From positions 62,001 to 126,000 of the forward strand of contig JBBTCO010000007.1 in the NCBI GenBank assembly GCA_038043185.1: a DNA stretch of 64,000 nt, in the 5' to 3' direction. The position numbers and the translations under genes were made by a program. Within the stretch, counting starts at the first letter, position 1; the number at the start of each line of letters is the position of its first letter. Source of the DNA: UBA5009 sp038043185 (GTDB lineage: Bacteria; Bdellovibrionota; Bdellovibrionia; Bdellovibrionales; Bdellovibrionaceae). Under the pieces are notes generated by a model. It saw only the letters and a program-made list of their open reading frames with translations. It made no database searches and was not told the DNA's origin. This document shows, in pieces, positions 34,261 to 42,593 of the stretch.

Positions 34261-35751
34261 ATGAAAAAGTTAGTTTACATAATAACCCTGCTGTTCGCTT
34301 TTCAGGCTAAGTCTTTATGCCAGATTTACAATTCGAACGGATCGCCTGCATCCATACAAAATGATGCTCATTTTTTGATCCTGTCCGGACTTCCCAATTG
34401 CCCCGAAGATGTCATTGAATACAAAAATCAACTTTTGAAGCTTCGTTTATCTTCCAAACCGACAATGGTTGCGAATCGTGGAAAAAATAACTCGCATTTA
34501 GGAAGCTTTAGTTTTTTTGAACAAGTCACCGGAGTTTTAAACGGAACATTAAAAGTCGCAGTGGCGGAAGGTGAATTTTTCTTTGGTCACTTTACCAAAA
34601 AAGTAAATAACCAAATAGATTTGGATCAGGCCAAAAACAAAGGACAATTATTGATTGAACTTATTGCCTGGGATTACGCAAAACAATTATTTAATTTTTA
34701 TGAGTTGATTGGGACCGGGGGATCCGCGAAATGGTTTTATCGTGGGGACAGCAAAGACATTTTGTTTGATAATCAGTTTTTATACAGGACATCGACGCCG
34801 CAATTTGGTCGAACATTAAGATGTTCTGCGTGCCATGCTTCTGGTGGGCCAATCATGAAAGAACTTTCAGCACCGCACAATGATTGGTGGACAAAACAAA
34901 GACCTTTGTCTTTTGGGAATGCGGCTCTGTCATCGCAAATAAAAATGGCCTTAAATAATATTCAAGATGCCTCAACTTTAAGTCATGCCGTTCAAACTGC
35001 TAGTCTTAAGTTGCAAGCCAGTCCTGCATATCAGCAAATTAAATCAAGAGAATCCTTGCAAGAACAACTTCGTCCTTTATTTTGTGACACCGAGATTAAT
35101 ATTGAGTCAAGCCCCGTTGGATTTGAACAAAATCTTGGAAGTATGAATGTCAGTTCGACGGCGTTTTTAAATCCTTTTTTCGGAAAAACGAACCTGAATT
35201 TTTCCAGAGCTCAATACAATGCATATCTCAGTAAATATGGACTTAAATTTCCCGAAAATAATGCTGCGGATGCGGACCATACTTATCTTGTGCCAGTAAA
35301 AGCCTATTCTGATCTATTGGCTATTCAAATTTTGTTAAAAAGGGGAATCGTCGACCAAGAATTTATGTATGATGTTCTGGCTGTTGACGCACAAAATAGT
35401 TTATTTTCAAACGTGAGATGCGAGTTGCTTAAATTATTGCCAAGCACTGCGACGGGTGACTGGAAGAGCCAATTTATTTCCAAATTAAAAACTTCGAAAA
35501 TGACTTCGGCACAAATGCTATTAGTAAACTTGACTGATCCCGCAAGAAATAAGAACTGGTATTTAAAAATGACTCAACAATACATAGCTGAACTGCAAGC
35601 GAAGGGATTAACAGACACACTTTTTCAAAAGCTGTTAAGAGATCGTGATGCTGTTTTTGTCTCCGCTATTTCACAAAATCCGTTAGGACAAATTTTAGAG
35701 CCCGGATTCAGAGTTATTTTTCCTGTTCATGCACGAAGGCTACAAAGGTAA
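34261..35751 (+). CDS. Exported protein with a c-type haem motif, family unknown
   Basis: A 496-residue protein with a signal peptide (KKLVYIITLLFAFQAKSLC). At about residue 188 it has RCSACHASGGPIMKEL, a CxxCH haem-c attachment site; a Met in the following region could be the distal ligand. The rest does not look like a known cytochrome. The c-type motif together with a signal implies a periplasmic or surface haem protein. It could be an electron carrier or a peroxidase-like enzyme, but the CxxCH could also be incidental in a larger unknown fold. An upstream AT-rich leader holds no recognised operator. Confidence 0.65.
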   Translation: MKKLVYIITLLFAFQAKSLCQIYNSNGSPASIQNDAHFLILSGLPNCPEDVIEYKNQLLKLRLSSKPTMVANRGKNNSHLGSFSFFEQVTGVLNGTLKVAVAEGEFFFGHFTKKVNNQIDLDQAKNKGQLLIELIAWDYAKQLFNFYELIGTGGSAKWFYRGDSKDILFDNQFLYRTSTPQFGRTLRCSACHASGGPIMKELSAPHNDWWTKQRPLSFGNAALSSQIKMALNNIQDASTLSHAVQTASLKLQASPAYQQIKSRESLQEQLRPLFCDTEINIESSPVGFEQNLGSMNVSSTAFLNPFFGKTNLNFSRAQYNAYLSKYGLKFPENNAADADHTYLVPVKAYSDLLAIQILLKRGIVDQEFMYDVLAVDAQNSLFSNVRCELLKLLPSTATGDWKSQFISKLKTSKMTSAQMLLVNLTDPARNKNWYLKMTQQYIAELQAKGLTDTLFQKLLRDRDAVFVSAISQNPLGQILEPGFRVIFPVHARRLQR

Positions 35752-35921
35752 TTTTTTTCGAGGCATTTGCGGGACACATTCGCAGAATTTTTTGCAGTTC
35801 TTTGCTTTAAAACAAAATGAGTCGGTCTGAGCAAATGGCATGGGCTTAGCATTTGCTTGGGTTAAGGAACCATTGATCTGCTATATGGGAAATTAATCCC
35901 ACAGACTTTGCGGTGAATTAC

Positions 35922-36182
35922 ATGAAAAAAATATTTTTTGCTCTTTATTTAGCCTTTTGTTCTTCTTTTGCAATTGCAGCTGATCAAGATAAATCAGCTT
36001 GTGTACTTCGAAGTATTAACGGTGGGCAAATTGTTGAAGTTTGGGTAGATGGTGTTCAGTTTTTAAGTCGAATGGGTATACTCAACAGAACTAAAGCGGC
36101 GAATTCTTTAGAAGCCAGAGAAGCTATATTGCAACTCAAACAACTTGGAAAATGCACCGACGTACAAGTTCTTGACCGATAA
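35922..36182 (+). CDS. Small exported hypothetical protein
   Basis: About 86 residues. KKIFFALYLAFCSSFAIAA is a clear signal peptide with AxA cleavage. The mature 65 residues have two Cys (ACVLRS and GKCTDVQV) that could form a disulfide. An in-frame GTG nine bases earlier is an alternative start. No family recognised. The 36261-36276 response regulator gene follows after about 90 bases on the same strand. Confidence 0.6.
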   Translation: MKKIFFALYLAFCSSFAIAADQDKSACVLRSINGGQIVEVWVDGVQFLSRMGILNRTKAANSLEAREAILQLKQLGKCTDVQVLDR

Positions 36183-36275
36183 AAGTTTACGGGAAGAAAT
36201 GGTACAGGGAAGAGATCGTTAAGTATTGAAAATGCTTGCCAGAACTCAGCAAAATAGTTTATGGTTCCGGCAAGC

Positions 36276-36965
36276 ATGTATCATATTTTACTTGTCGAAG
36301 ACTCACTAGATTATCAGAACCTCGTTACCCAGATTTTAGCTCCTATTGCAAAGGTTCGATCGGTTATGTTGATTTCAGAGGCCCTCTCTGAAATCAACAT
36401 AAAGAATTTTGATCTCATTTTATTAGATATCCAATTGCCCGATGGCGAGGGTTTTGAAGTGGCAGCCAAGCTGCAAGAAAGAGCCGAAAATAAAGAAGTG
36501 CCGGTTATATTTTTAACGGCCAGTGGGGAAATCGATCATAAAATCAAAGGTTTCAAGCTTGGGGCCGAGGACTATATAGTTAAACCCTTCAACTTCCTTG
36601 AATTTAAAGCGCGGGTCGAAAGCCGTCTGCAAAAAAATGAAAATCGAAAGGAACAAACTGAAATTTTAATGTCAGGCAATCTTCAGCTTGAAGTTCTTTT
36701 GCAAAGAGCAATTCTTATAAAAGAAAATCGAGATTTAGGTCTAACCCCGCTGGAGTTTAAAATTTTATTTTATTTAGCCAGGAATAAAAGAAAAGTCGTC
36801 AGCCGTGAAAAGCTTGTCGATGTGGTTTGGGGAAAAGGCACTCATATTGGGCGCAGCATTGATACACATATAAACGCCCTTCGAAGAAAAATGGGACCGG
36901 CCGCAGTAAGCATTCAATCTTCTTATGGTAAGGGATATTTTTTTGATGAAATATCCAAAACCTAA
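36276..36965 (+). CDS. OmpR/PhoB-family response regulator
   Basis: About 229 residues. The receiver domain has the acidic pair in ILLVEDSLDYQN, the phospho-Asp in LILLDIQLPDGEG, the Thr in IFLTASGE and the Lys in IVKPFNF. The C-terminal winged helix of the OmpR/PhoB type follows: LTPLEFKILFYLARNKRKVVSREKLVDVVWG, then HINALRRKMGP. The start is uncertain (ATG 36261 or 36276); the second places the receiver at residue 1-2. A perfect 15-bp hairpin lies inside the gene at 36366-36400. It precedes the poly-HAMP kinase gene and may be one of its outputs, although HPt-mediated relay would be needed for direct coupling. Confidence 0.88.
   Translation: MYHILLVEDSLDYQNLVTQILAPIAKVRSVMLISEALSEINIKNFDLILLDIQLPDGEGFEVAAKLQERAENKEVPVIFLTASGEIDHKIKGFKLGAEDYIVKPFNFLEFKARVESRLQKNENRKEQTEILMSGNLQLEVLLQRAILIKENRDLGLTPLEFKILFYLARNKRKVVSREKLVDVVWGKGTHIGRSIDTHINALRRKMGPAAVSIQSSYGKGYFFDEISKT
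36366..36400 (+). repeat. Perfect 15-bp hairpin inside the response-regulator coding region
   Basis: Bases 36366-36380 and 36386-36400 are exact reverse complements with a five-base loop (GCCCT). The coding sequence reads MLISEALSEIN across it. Such a stable stem 90-105 bases into a gene could slow ribosomes, bind a protein or be an RNA processing site. Confidence 0.9.
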
Positions 36966-37097
36966 TTGACCTTTCTAATGGGTCTTAAAAAAGTTTAAAA
37001 AAGATTGTTAAGATATCTTGGCAATTGTTTATTTGACCAAAAACCCAAAAAATATTCTTAATCAATAAAACTACACACTTCTTTTTTTAGGGGATTC

Positions 37098-40000
37098 ATG
37101 AAAGCACAATTGCCTACACCAAGGACATCGTCGACTCCGGTTAAAAAACTCAGAGGAAAAATTCCCGTGCGTGACAAAGCCATTACTCCCAATGGTGCTA
37201 GGACTTTTTTGACGGCACCAAGGAAGGGTCCCTCGCCAAGCCCTGCTCGCGATCATCTTCGGGAACTTTTATTCATCGTAAAATCAGTGCGCTCTGGAAA
37301 CTTCAGTGTGCGCATGCCGGTGGACCAAGAAGGAATCGTTTCTGAAATCGGCGAAGTTTTGAATGATATTATTGAGCTTAATGAAAGTATGGCCGACGAA
37401 ATTAGTCGTGTTCGAAACATTGTTGGTCTTGAAGGAAAAATGACTGAACGGGTTTCCATCGGAAATATCAAAGGAAGCTGGTCAGCCAGTGTCGACGCCC
37501 TCAATGATTTGATTGGTGCTCTGGTTCAGCCGACAACAGAAGCCGCGCGGGTTATCACCTCGGTTGCGAAAGGTGACTTGTCACAAAAAATGGCGATGGA
37601 AATCGATGGTCGTCCACTTAAAGGGGAATACCACCGAATCGGATCCACGGTAAATACGATGGTGGATCAGCTGAACTCATTTGCCTCCGAAGTAACTCGG
37701 GTGGCGAAAGAGGTGGGTACGCAAGGTAAATTGGGAGGACAAGCTGACGTTAAAGGGGCCTCGGGTATTTGGCGTGATCTGGTGGACAACGTGAACAGCC
37801 TTGCTGGAAACTTGACGGATCAAGTGCGAAATATTGCGAAGGTGACAACAGCGGTTGCGAAAGGCGATTTGTCACAAAAAATTACGGTTGATGCCAAAGG
37901 TGAAATTTACGAACTGAAAAATACAATTAACGTCATGGTGGATCAGCTTTCATCATTCGCAGCCGAGGTAACACGGGTTGCGAAAGAGGTGGGAACCGAA
38001 GGCCGCTTGGGAGGTCAAGCGGATGTTAAAGGGGTTTCAGGAACCTGGAAAGATTTAACAGATAACGTGAACGTTCTTGCTGGTAACTTAACAAACCAAG
38101 TGAGAAATATCGCGAAAGTGACGACTGCGGTTGCAAACGGTGACTTATCACAAAAAATCACAGTGGATGCCCGCGGTGAAATCCTTGAACTTAAAAATAC
38201 AATTAACGTCATGGTGGATCAGCTGAATTCATTCGCAGCAGAGGTAACACGGGTTGCGAAAGAAGTGGGTACCGAAGGAAAACTGGGCGGACAAGCGGAT
38301 GTGAAAGGGGTTTCAGGAACCTGGAAAGATTTAACAGATAACGTGAATGGTCTTGCTGGAAACTTAACAGATCAAGTGCGAAATATCGCGAAAGTGACGA
38401 CTGCGGTTGCAAACGGCGATTTGTCACAAAAAATCACGGTGGATGCGAAAGGTGAAATCTTTGAACTGAAAGACACCATCAACACGATGGTGGATACGCT
38501 GCGAAGATTTGCGGCCGAGGTTACTCGGGTCGCGAAGGAAGTGGGTACCGAAGGAAAACTGGGCGGACAAGCGGATGTGAAAGGGGTTTCTGGAACCTGG
38601 AAAGATTTAACGGATAACGTGAATGGTCTTGCTGGAAACTTAACGGATCAAGTGCGAAATATCGCCAAAGTGACGACCGCGGTTGCGAACGGTGACTTGT
38701 CACAAAAAATCACAGTGGATGCGAAAGGTGAAATCTTTGAGCTGAAAGACACCATCAACACGATGGTGGATCAGCTTTCCTCATTCGCAGCAGAGGTAAC
38801 ACGGGTTGCAAAAGAGGTGGGAACCGAAGGTCGCTTGGGTGGACAAGCGGATGTGAAAGGGGTTTCTGGAACTTGGAAAGATTTAACAGATAACGTGAAT
38901 CAACTTGCTGGAAACTTAACAGCGCAAGTGCGAAATATTGCGAAGGTGACAACAGCGGTTGCAAAAGGCGATTTGTCACAAAAAATCACGGTTGATGCCA
39001 AAGGTGAAATCCAAGAACTTAAAAATACAATTAACGTCATGGTGGATCAGCTGAACTCATTCGCCGCAGAGGTAACACGGGTTGCGAAAGAAGTGGGTAC
39101 CGAAGGAAAACTTGGCGGACAAGCAGACGTTAAAGGGATCGCAGGAACCTGGAAAGATTTAACAGATAATGTGAATGGTCTTGCTGGAAACTTAACAGCC
39201 CAAGTGCGAAATATCGCGAAAGTGACAACAGCGGTTGCAACGGGTGACTTGTCACAAAAAATCACAGTTGATGCCAAAGGCGAAATCTTTGAACTTAAAA
39301 ATACAATCAATACGATGGTGGATACTCTTCGAAGTTTCGCAGCCGAGGTAACACGGGTTGCGAAAGAAGTGGGTACCGAAGGAAAACTGGGCGGACAAGC
39401 GGATGTGAAAGGGGTTTCTGGAACCTGGAAAGATTTAACGGATAATGTGAATGGTCTTGCTGGAAACTTAACAGGCCAAGTGCGAAATATCGCGAAAGTG
39501 ACAACAGCGGTTGCGAAAGGTGACTTGTCACAAAAAATCACAGTGGATGCAAAAGGTGAAATCCTTGAACTTAAAAATACAATTAACGTCATGGTGGATC
39601 AGCTGAACTCATTCGCAGCCGAGGTAACTCGGGTTGCAAAAGAAGTGGGAACCGAAGGCCGCTTGGGCGGACAAGCGGATGTGAAAGGGGTTTCTGGAAC
39701 CTGGAAAGATTTAACAGATAACGTGAACGTTCTTGCCGGTAACTTAACAAATCAAGTGCGAAATATCGCGAAAGTGACAACAGCGGTTGCGACGGGTGAC
39801 TTGTCACAAAAAATCACGGTGGATGCCAAAGGCGAAATCCTTGAGCTTAAAAATACAATTAACGTCATGGTGGATCAGCTGAACTCATTCGCTGCAGAGG
39901 TAACTCGGGTTGCGAAAGAGGTGGGAACCGAAGGGAAACTGGGCGGACAAGCGGATGTGAAAGGGGTTTCTGGAACTTGGAAAGATTTAACAGATAACGT

Positions 40001-42593
40001 GAATTTTATGGCCTCGAATTTAACAACTCAAGTGCGAGGCATCGTTAAGGTTGTGACCGCGGTTGCGACGGGTGACTTGTCACAAAAATTCGTACTTGAA
40101 GCCAAAGGGGAAGTGGCGGCCCTTGCAGAAACAATCAACAACATGACGGACACACTTCGTACATTTGCCGATCAAGTGACTACGGTTGCTCGTGAGGTGG
40201 GTATCGAAGGAAAGCTAGGAGCTCAAGCGAAAGTTCCTGGGGTTTCTGGAACATGGAAAGATTTAACTGAAAATGTGAATTTCATGGCTTCGAATTTAAC
40301 AACTCAAGTGCGAGGTATCGTTAAGGTTGTGACCGCGGTTGCGACGGGTGACTTATCACAAAAATTCGTACTTGAAGCCAAAGGGGAAGTGGCGGCCCTT
40401 GCGGAAACGATCAACAACATGACAGACACACTTCGTACATTTGCCGATCAAGTGACTACGGTTGCTCGTGAGGTGGGTATCGAAGGAAAACTGGGTGGAC
40501 AAGCGAAAGTTCCGGGTGCTGCTGGAACATGGAAAGATTTAACGGATAACGTGAATCAGCTTGCCGGTAATTTGACGGCACAAGTTCGTGCGATCGCAGA
40601 AGTTTCAACTGCGGTTACAAAAGGCGATTTGACTCGATCAATTACAGTTGAAGCGCAAGGGGAAGTGGCCGCGCTGAAAAATAATATCAATCAAATGATC
40701 GGAAATTTAAAAGATACGACTCAAAAAAATACCGAGCAAGATTGGCTGAAAACAAACTTGGCAACATTTTCTGGGATGATGCAAGGTCAACGAAGCATCA
40801 CTTCAGTTGCGCAATTGATTATGTCTCAGCTGACTCCGCTGGTGGATGCGCGATTGGGAACATTCTTTATCGCGGATATTGAACGTCCTGAAGCCGATTT
40901 AAGTTTAATTGCGACCTATGCATTTAGTGAGCGCAAAAATTTGGCGAGCAAATACAAAATTAAAGAAGGTTTAGTAGGACAATGTGCGTTCGAGAAAAAA
41001 CGTATTTTGTTAACCAATGCTCCTAAAGATTATATTCGTGTCGAATCAAGTCTTGGTGAAGCTGCACCTGTTAATATTATCGTTTTACCGGTTATGTTCG
41101 AGGGTGATTTAAAAGCGGTCATCGAGTTAGCTTCGTTTAAACCATTCACTCAGAACTATCTTAACTTCTTGGATCAGCTGATGGATTCCATCGGCGTTAT
41201 TTTGAACATGATTTCAAGTTCAATGAGAACAGAAGAACTGCTTCAAGAGTTGAAAAAATCCAATGCCGAGTTGGAAGCGCAAGCTAAAGAGTTGGAAGAC
41301 AAAGCGAAACTTCTTGAAGTTAAAAATCAAGAGGTGGAATTGGCATCACGATCTTTGGAAGAAAAAGCGGAACAGTTATCGCTTATTTCAAAATACAAAT
41401 CGGAATTTTTGGCGAATATGTCGCATGAGTTACGTACACCATTGAATAGCTTGTTGATTCTTTCTAAAACGCTCGAAGAAAACCGCGAAGATAATTTGAA
41501 TCCAGAACAAGTGAAATACGCCAGCACGATCAATTCAGCCGGACAAGATCTGTTAGCTCTGATTAACGAGATCTTGGATCTTTCAAAAGTTGAAGCGGGT
41601 AAAATGCCGGTGGATCCTAAAGGTGTTAAAATTGTTCAGGTCAAAGAATATCTTGAGCAAACATTTAAACCGATTGCAGAACATAAGAATTTGGATTTCA
41701 AAATCAATGTCGATCCTCTTCTTCCAAAAAGTATGCTTACGGATGAAAATCGCTTGCACCAAATCCTTAAAAACTTACTTTCCAACGCCTTCAAATTTAC
41801 CGAAACTGGTGGCGTAACTTTAAGAGTTTGTTTGGCCAGCAAAGAGCGAAATTTTGCAACTGAAACTCTTAAACAAGCAAAAAGTGTTATCGCTTTCTCG
41901 GTCAAGGATACCGGTATTGGAATTCCTTCCGACAAACAAAAACTTATTTTCGAGGCCTTCCAGCAAGCTGACGGAACGACAAGTCGAAAATATGGCGGCA
42001 CTGGCTTGGGTCTGACAATCAGTCGTGAAATTGCACGCTTGTTAGGTGGAATGATTGAAGTTGAAAGTATGCCAGAGCAAGGCAGTACCTTTACTTTATA
42101 CTTGCCACAAAATTACATGGGTCAAGATCCATTAAGATTGGCTCCGATTGAAGCAGAAACAATTATTCCAGAGCTTCCTAAAAATGCCGACTTTGCTGGT
42201 AAAAAAGTGCTTGTGGTTGACGATGATATTCGAAATATTTTTGCAATCACCAGTATGTTAGAAGCGCAAGGAATGTTAGTGACTCATGCTGAAAATGGAA
42301 AAGTGGCATTGAAATGTCTGCATGATAATCCGGATGTGGATTTGATTTTAATGGATACAATGATGCCTGAAATGGATGGACTAGAGGCAATCAAAGCTAT
42401 TCGACTGATACAAGAATTTGAACAGCTGCCGATCATTTCATTAACTGCGAAAGCCATGAAGGGTGATCGTGAAAAATGCATTGAATCTGGCGCTTCGGAT
42501 TATATTACTAAACCAGTTAGTCCCAAAAATTTATTGTCGCTAATGCATGTTTGGTTAAATAGGGAAATTGAAACGCCCGGACCAGTAGCATGA
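37098..42593 (+). CDS. Giant cytoplasmic poly-HAMP hybrid histidine kinase (HAMP array-GAF-HisKA-HATPase-REC)
   Basis: A 1831-residue protein with no visible transmembrane segment. After a short basic N-terminus come about twelve tandem 92-residue units (residues about 150-1215), each with a canonical HAMP (AVAxGDLSQKITVDAKGEI...NVMVDQL) and a divergent HAMP (TRVAKEVGTEGKLGGQADVKG...DNVN). A GAF domain (about 1215-1370), a coiled coil, HisKA with SHELRTPLN (His about 1443), an ATPase domain (DTGIGIP, GGTGLGLTIS) and a C-terminal receiver (KKVLVVDDD, LILMDTMMPEMDG) follow. This is the layout of group III Nik1-type osmosensing kinases, here in bacteria. The stop overlaps the next kinase gene (ATGA). 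Confidence 0.93.
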   Translation: MKAQLPTPRTSSTPVKKLRGKIPVRDKAITPNGARTFLTAPRKGPSPSPARDHLRELLFIVKSVRSGNFSVRMPVDQEGIVSEIGEVLNDIIELNESMADEISRVRNIVGLEGKMTERVSIGNIKGSWSASVDALNDLIGALVQPTTEAARVITSVAKGDLSQKMAMEIDGRPLKGEYHRIGSTVNTMVDQLNSFASEVTRVAKEVGTQGKLGGQADVKGASGIWRDLVDNVNSLAGNLTDQVRNIAKVTTAVAKGDLSQKITVDAKGEIYELKNTINVMVDQLSSFAAEVTRVAKEVGTEGRLGGQADVKGVSGTWKDLTDNVNVLAGNLTNQVRNIAKVTTAVANGDLSQKITVDARGEILELKNTINVMVDQLNSFAAEVTRVAKEVGTEGKLGGQADVKGVSGTWKDLTDNVNGLAGNLTDQVRNIAKVTTAVANGDLSQKITVDAKGEIFELKDTINTMVDTLRRFAAEVTRVAKEVGTEGKLGGQADVKGVSGTWKDLTDNVNGLAGNLTDQVRNIAKVTTAVANGDLSQKITVDAKGEIFELKDTINTMVDQLSSFAAEVTRVAKEVGTEGRLGGQADVKGVSGTWKDLTDNVNQLAGNLTAQVRNIAKVTTAVAKGDLSQKITVDAKGEIQELKNTINVMVDQLNSFAAEVTRVAKEVGTEGKLGGQADVKGIAGTWKDLTDNVNGLAGNLTAQVRNIAKVTTAVATGDLSQKITVDAKGEIFELKNTINTMVDTLRSFAAEVTRVAKEVGTEGKLGGQADVKGVSGTWKDLTDNVNGLAGNLTGQVRNIAKVTTAVAKGDLSQKITVDAKGEILELKNTINVMVDQLNSFAAEVTRVAKEVGTEGRLGGQADVKGVSGTWKDLTDNVNVLAGNLTNQVRNIAKVTTAVATGDLSQKITVDAKGEILELKNTINVMVDQLNSFAAEVTRVAKEVGTEGKLGGQADVKGVSGTWKDLTDNVNFMASNLTTQVRGIVKVVTAVATGDLSQKFVLEAKGEVAALAETINNMTDTLRTFADQVTTVAREVGIEGKLGAQAKVPGVSGTWKDLTENVNFMASNLTTQVRGIVKVVTAVATGDLSQKFVLEAKGEVAALAETINNMTDTLRTFADQVTTVAREVGIEGKLGGQAKVPGAAGTWKDLTDNVNQLAGNLTAQVRAIAEVSTAVTKGDLTRSITVEAQGEVAALKNNINQMIGNLKDTTQKNTEQDWLKTNLATFSGMMQGQRSITSVAQLIMSQLTPLVDARLGTFFIADIERPEADLSLIATYAFSERKNLASKYKIKEGLVGQCAFEKKRILLTNAPKDYIRVESSLGEAAPVNIIVLPVMFEGDLKAVIELASFKPFTQNYLNFLDQLMDSIGVILNMISSSMRTEELLQELKKSNAELEAQAKELEDKAKLLEVKNQEVELASRSLEEKAEQLSLISKYKSEFLANMSHELRTPLNSLLILSKTLEENREDNLNPEQVKYASTINSAGQDLLALINEILDLSKVEAGKMPVDPKGVKIVQVKEYLEQTFKPIAEHKNLDFKINVDPLLPKSMLTDENRLHQILKNLLSNAFKFTETGGVTLRVCLASKERNFATETLKQAKSVIAFSVKDTGIGIPSDKQKLIFEAFQQADGTTSRKYGGTGLGLTISREIARLLGGMIEVESMPEQGSTFTLYLPQNYMGQDPLRLAPIEAETIIPELPKNADFAGKKVLVVDDDIRNIFAITSMLEAQGMLVTHAENGKVALKCLHDNPDVDLILMDTMMPEMDGLEAIKAIRLIQEFEQLPIISLTAKAMKGDREKCIESGASDYITKPVSPKNLLSLMHVWLNREIETPGPVA
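37845..40604 (+). repeat. Tandem 276-bp HAMP-unit repeats
   Basis: Ten tandem units of exactly 276 bases (92 codons) begin at 37845 and recur every 276 bases (38121, 38397 and so on) up to 40329, with a degenerate eleventh at 40605. Long stretches are nearly identical at the DNA level, and the units at 40053 and 40329 are a distinct pair (LSQKFVLEAKGEVAAL) almost identical to each other. This indicates recent duplication or gene conversion. Copy number could vary and could also be collapsed in short-read assemblies. Confidence 0.92.

Noticed and set aside
39047..39592. Long minus-strand open frame (181 codons), and similar frames, across the poly-HAMP gene
   Set aside because: They recur with the 276-bp period and are antisense shadows of the HAMP repeats; their composition (Ser/Pro/Thr/Phe-rich) is that of a reversed coding strand.
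37845..40604. Tandem direct repeats that might suggest a CRISPR array or satellite
   Set aside because: The units are 276 bases, in frame, continuous without spacers and encode HAMP domains. No CRISPR array is present in the window.
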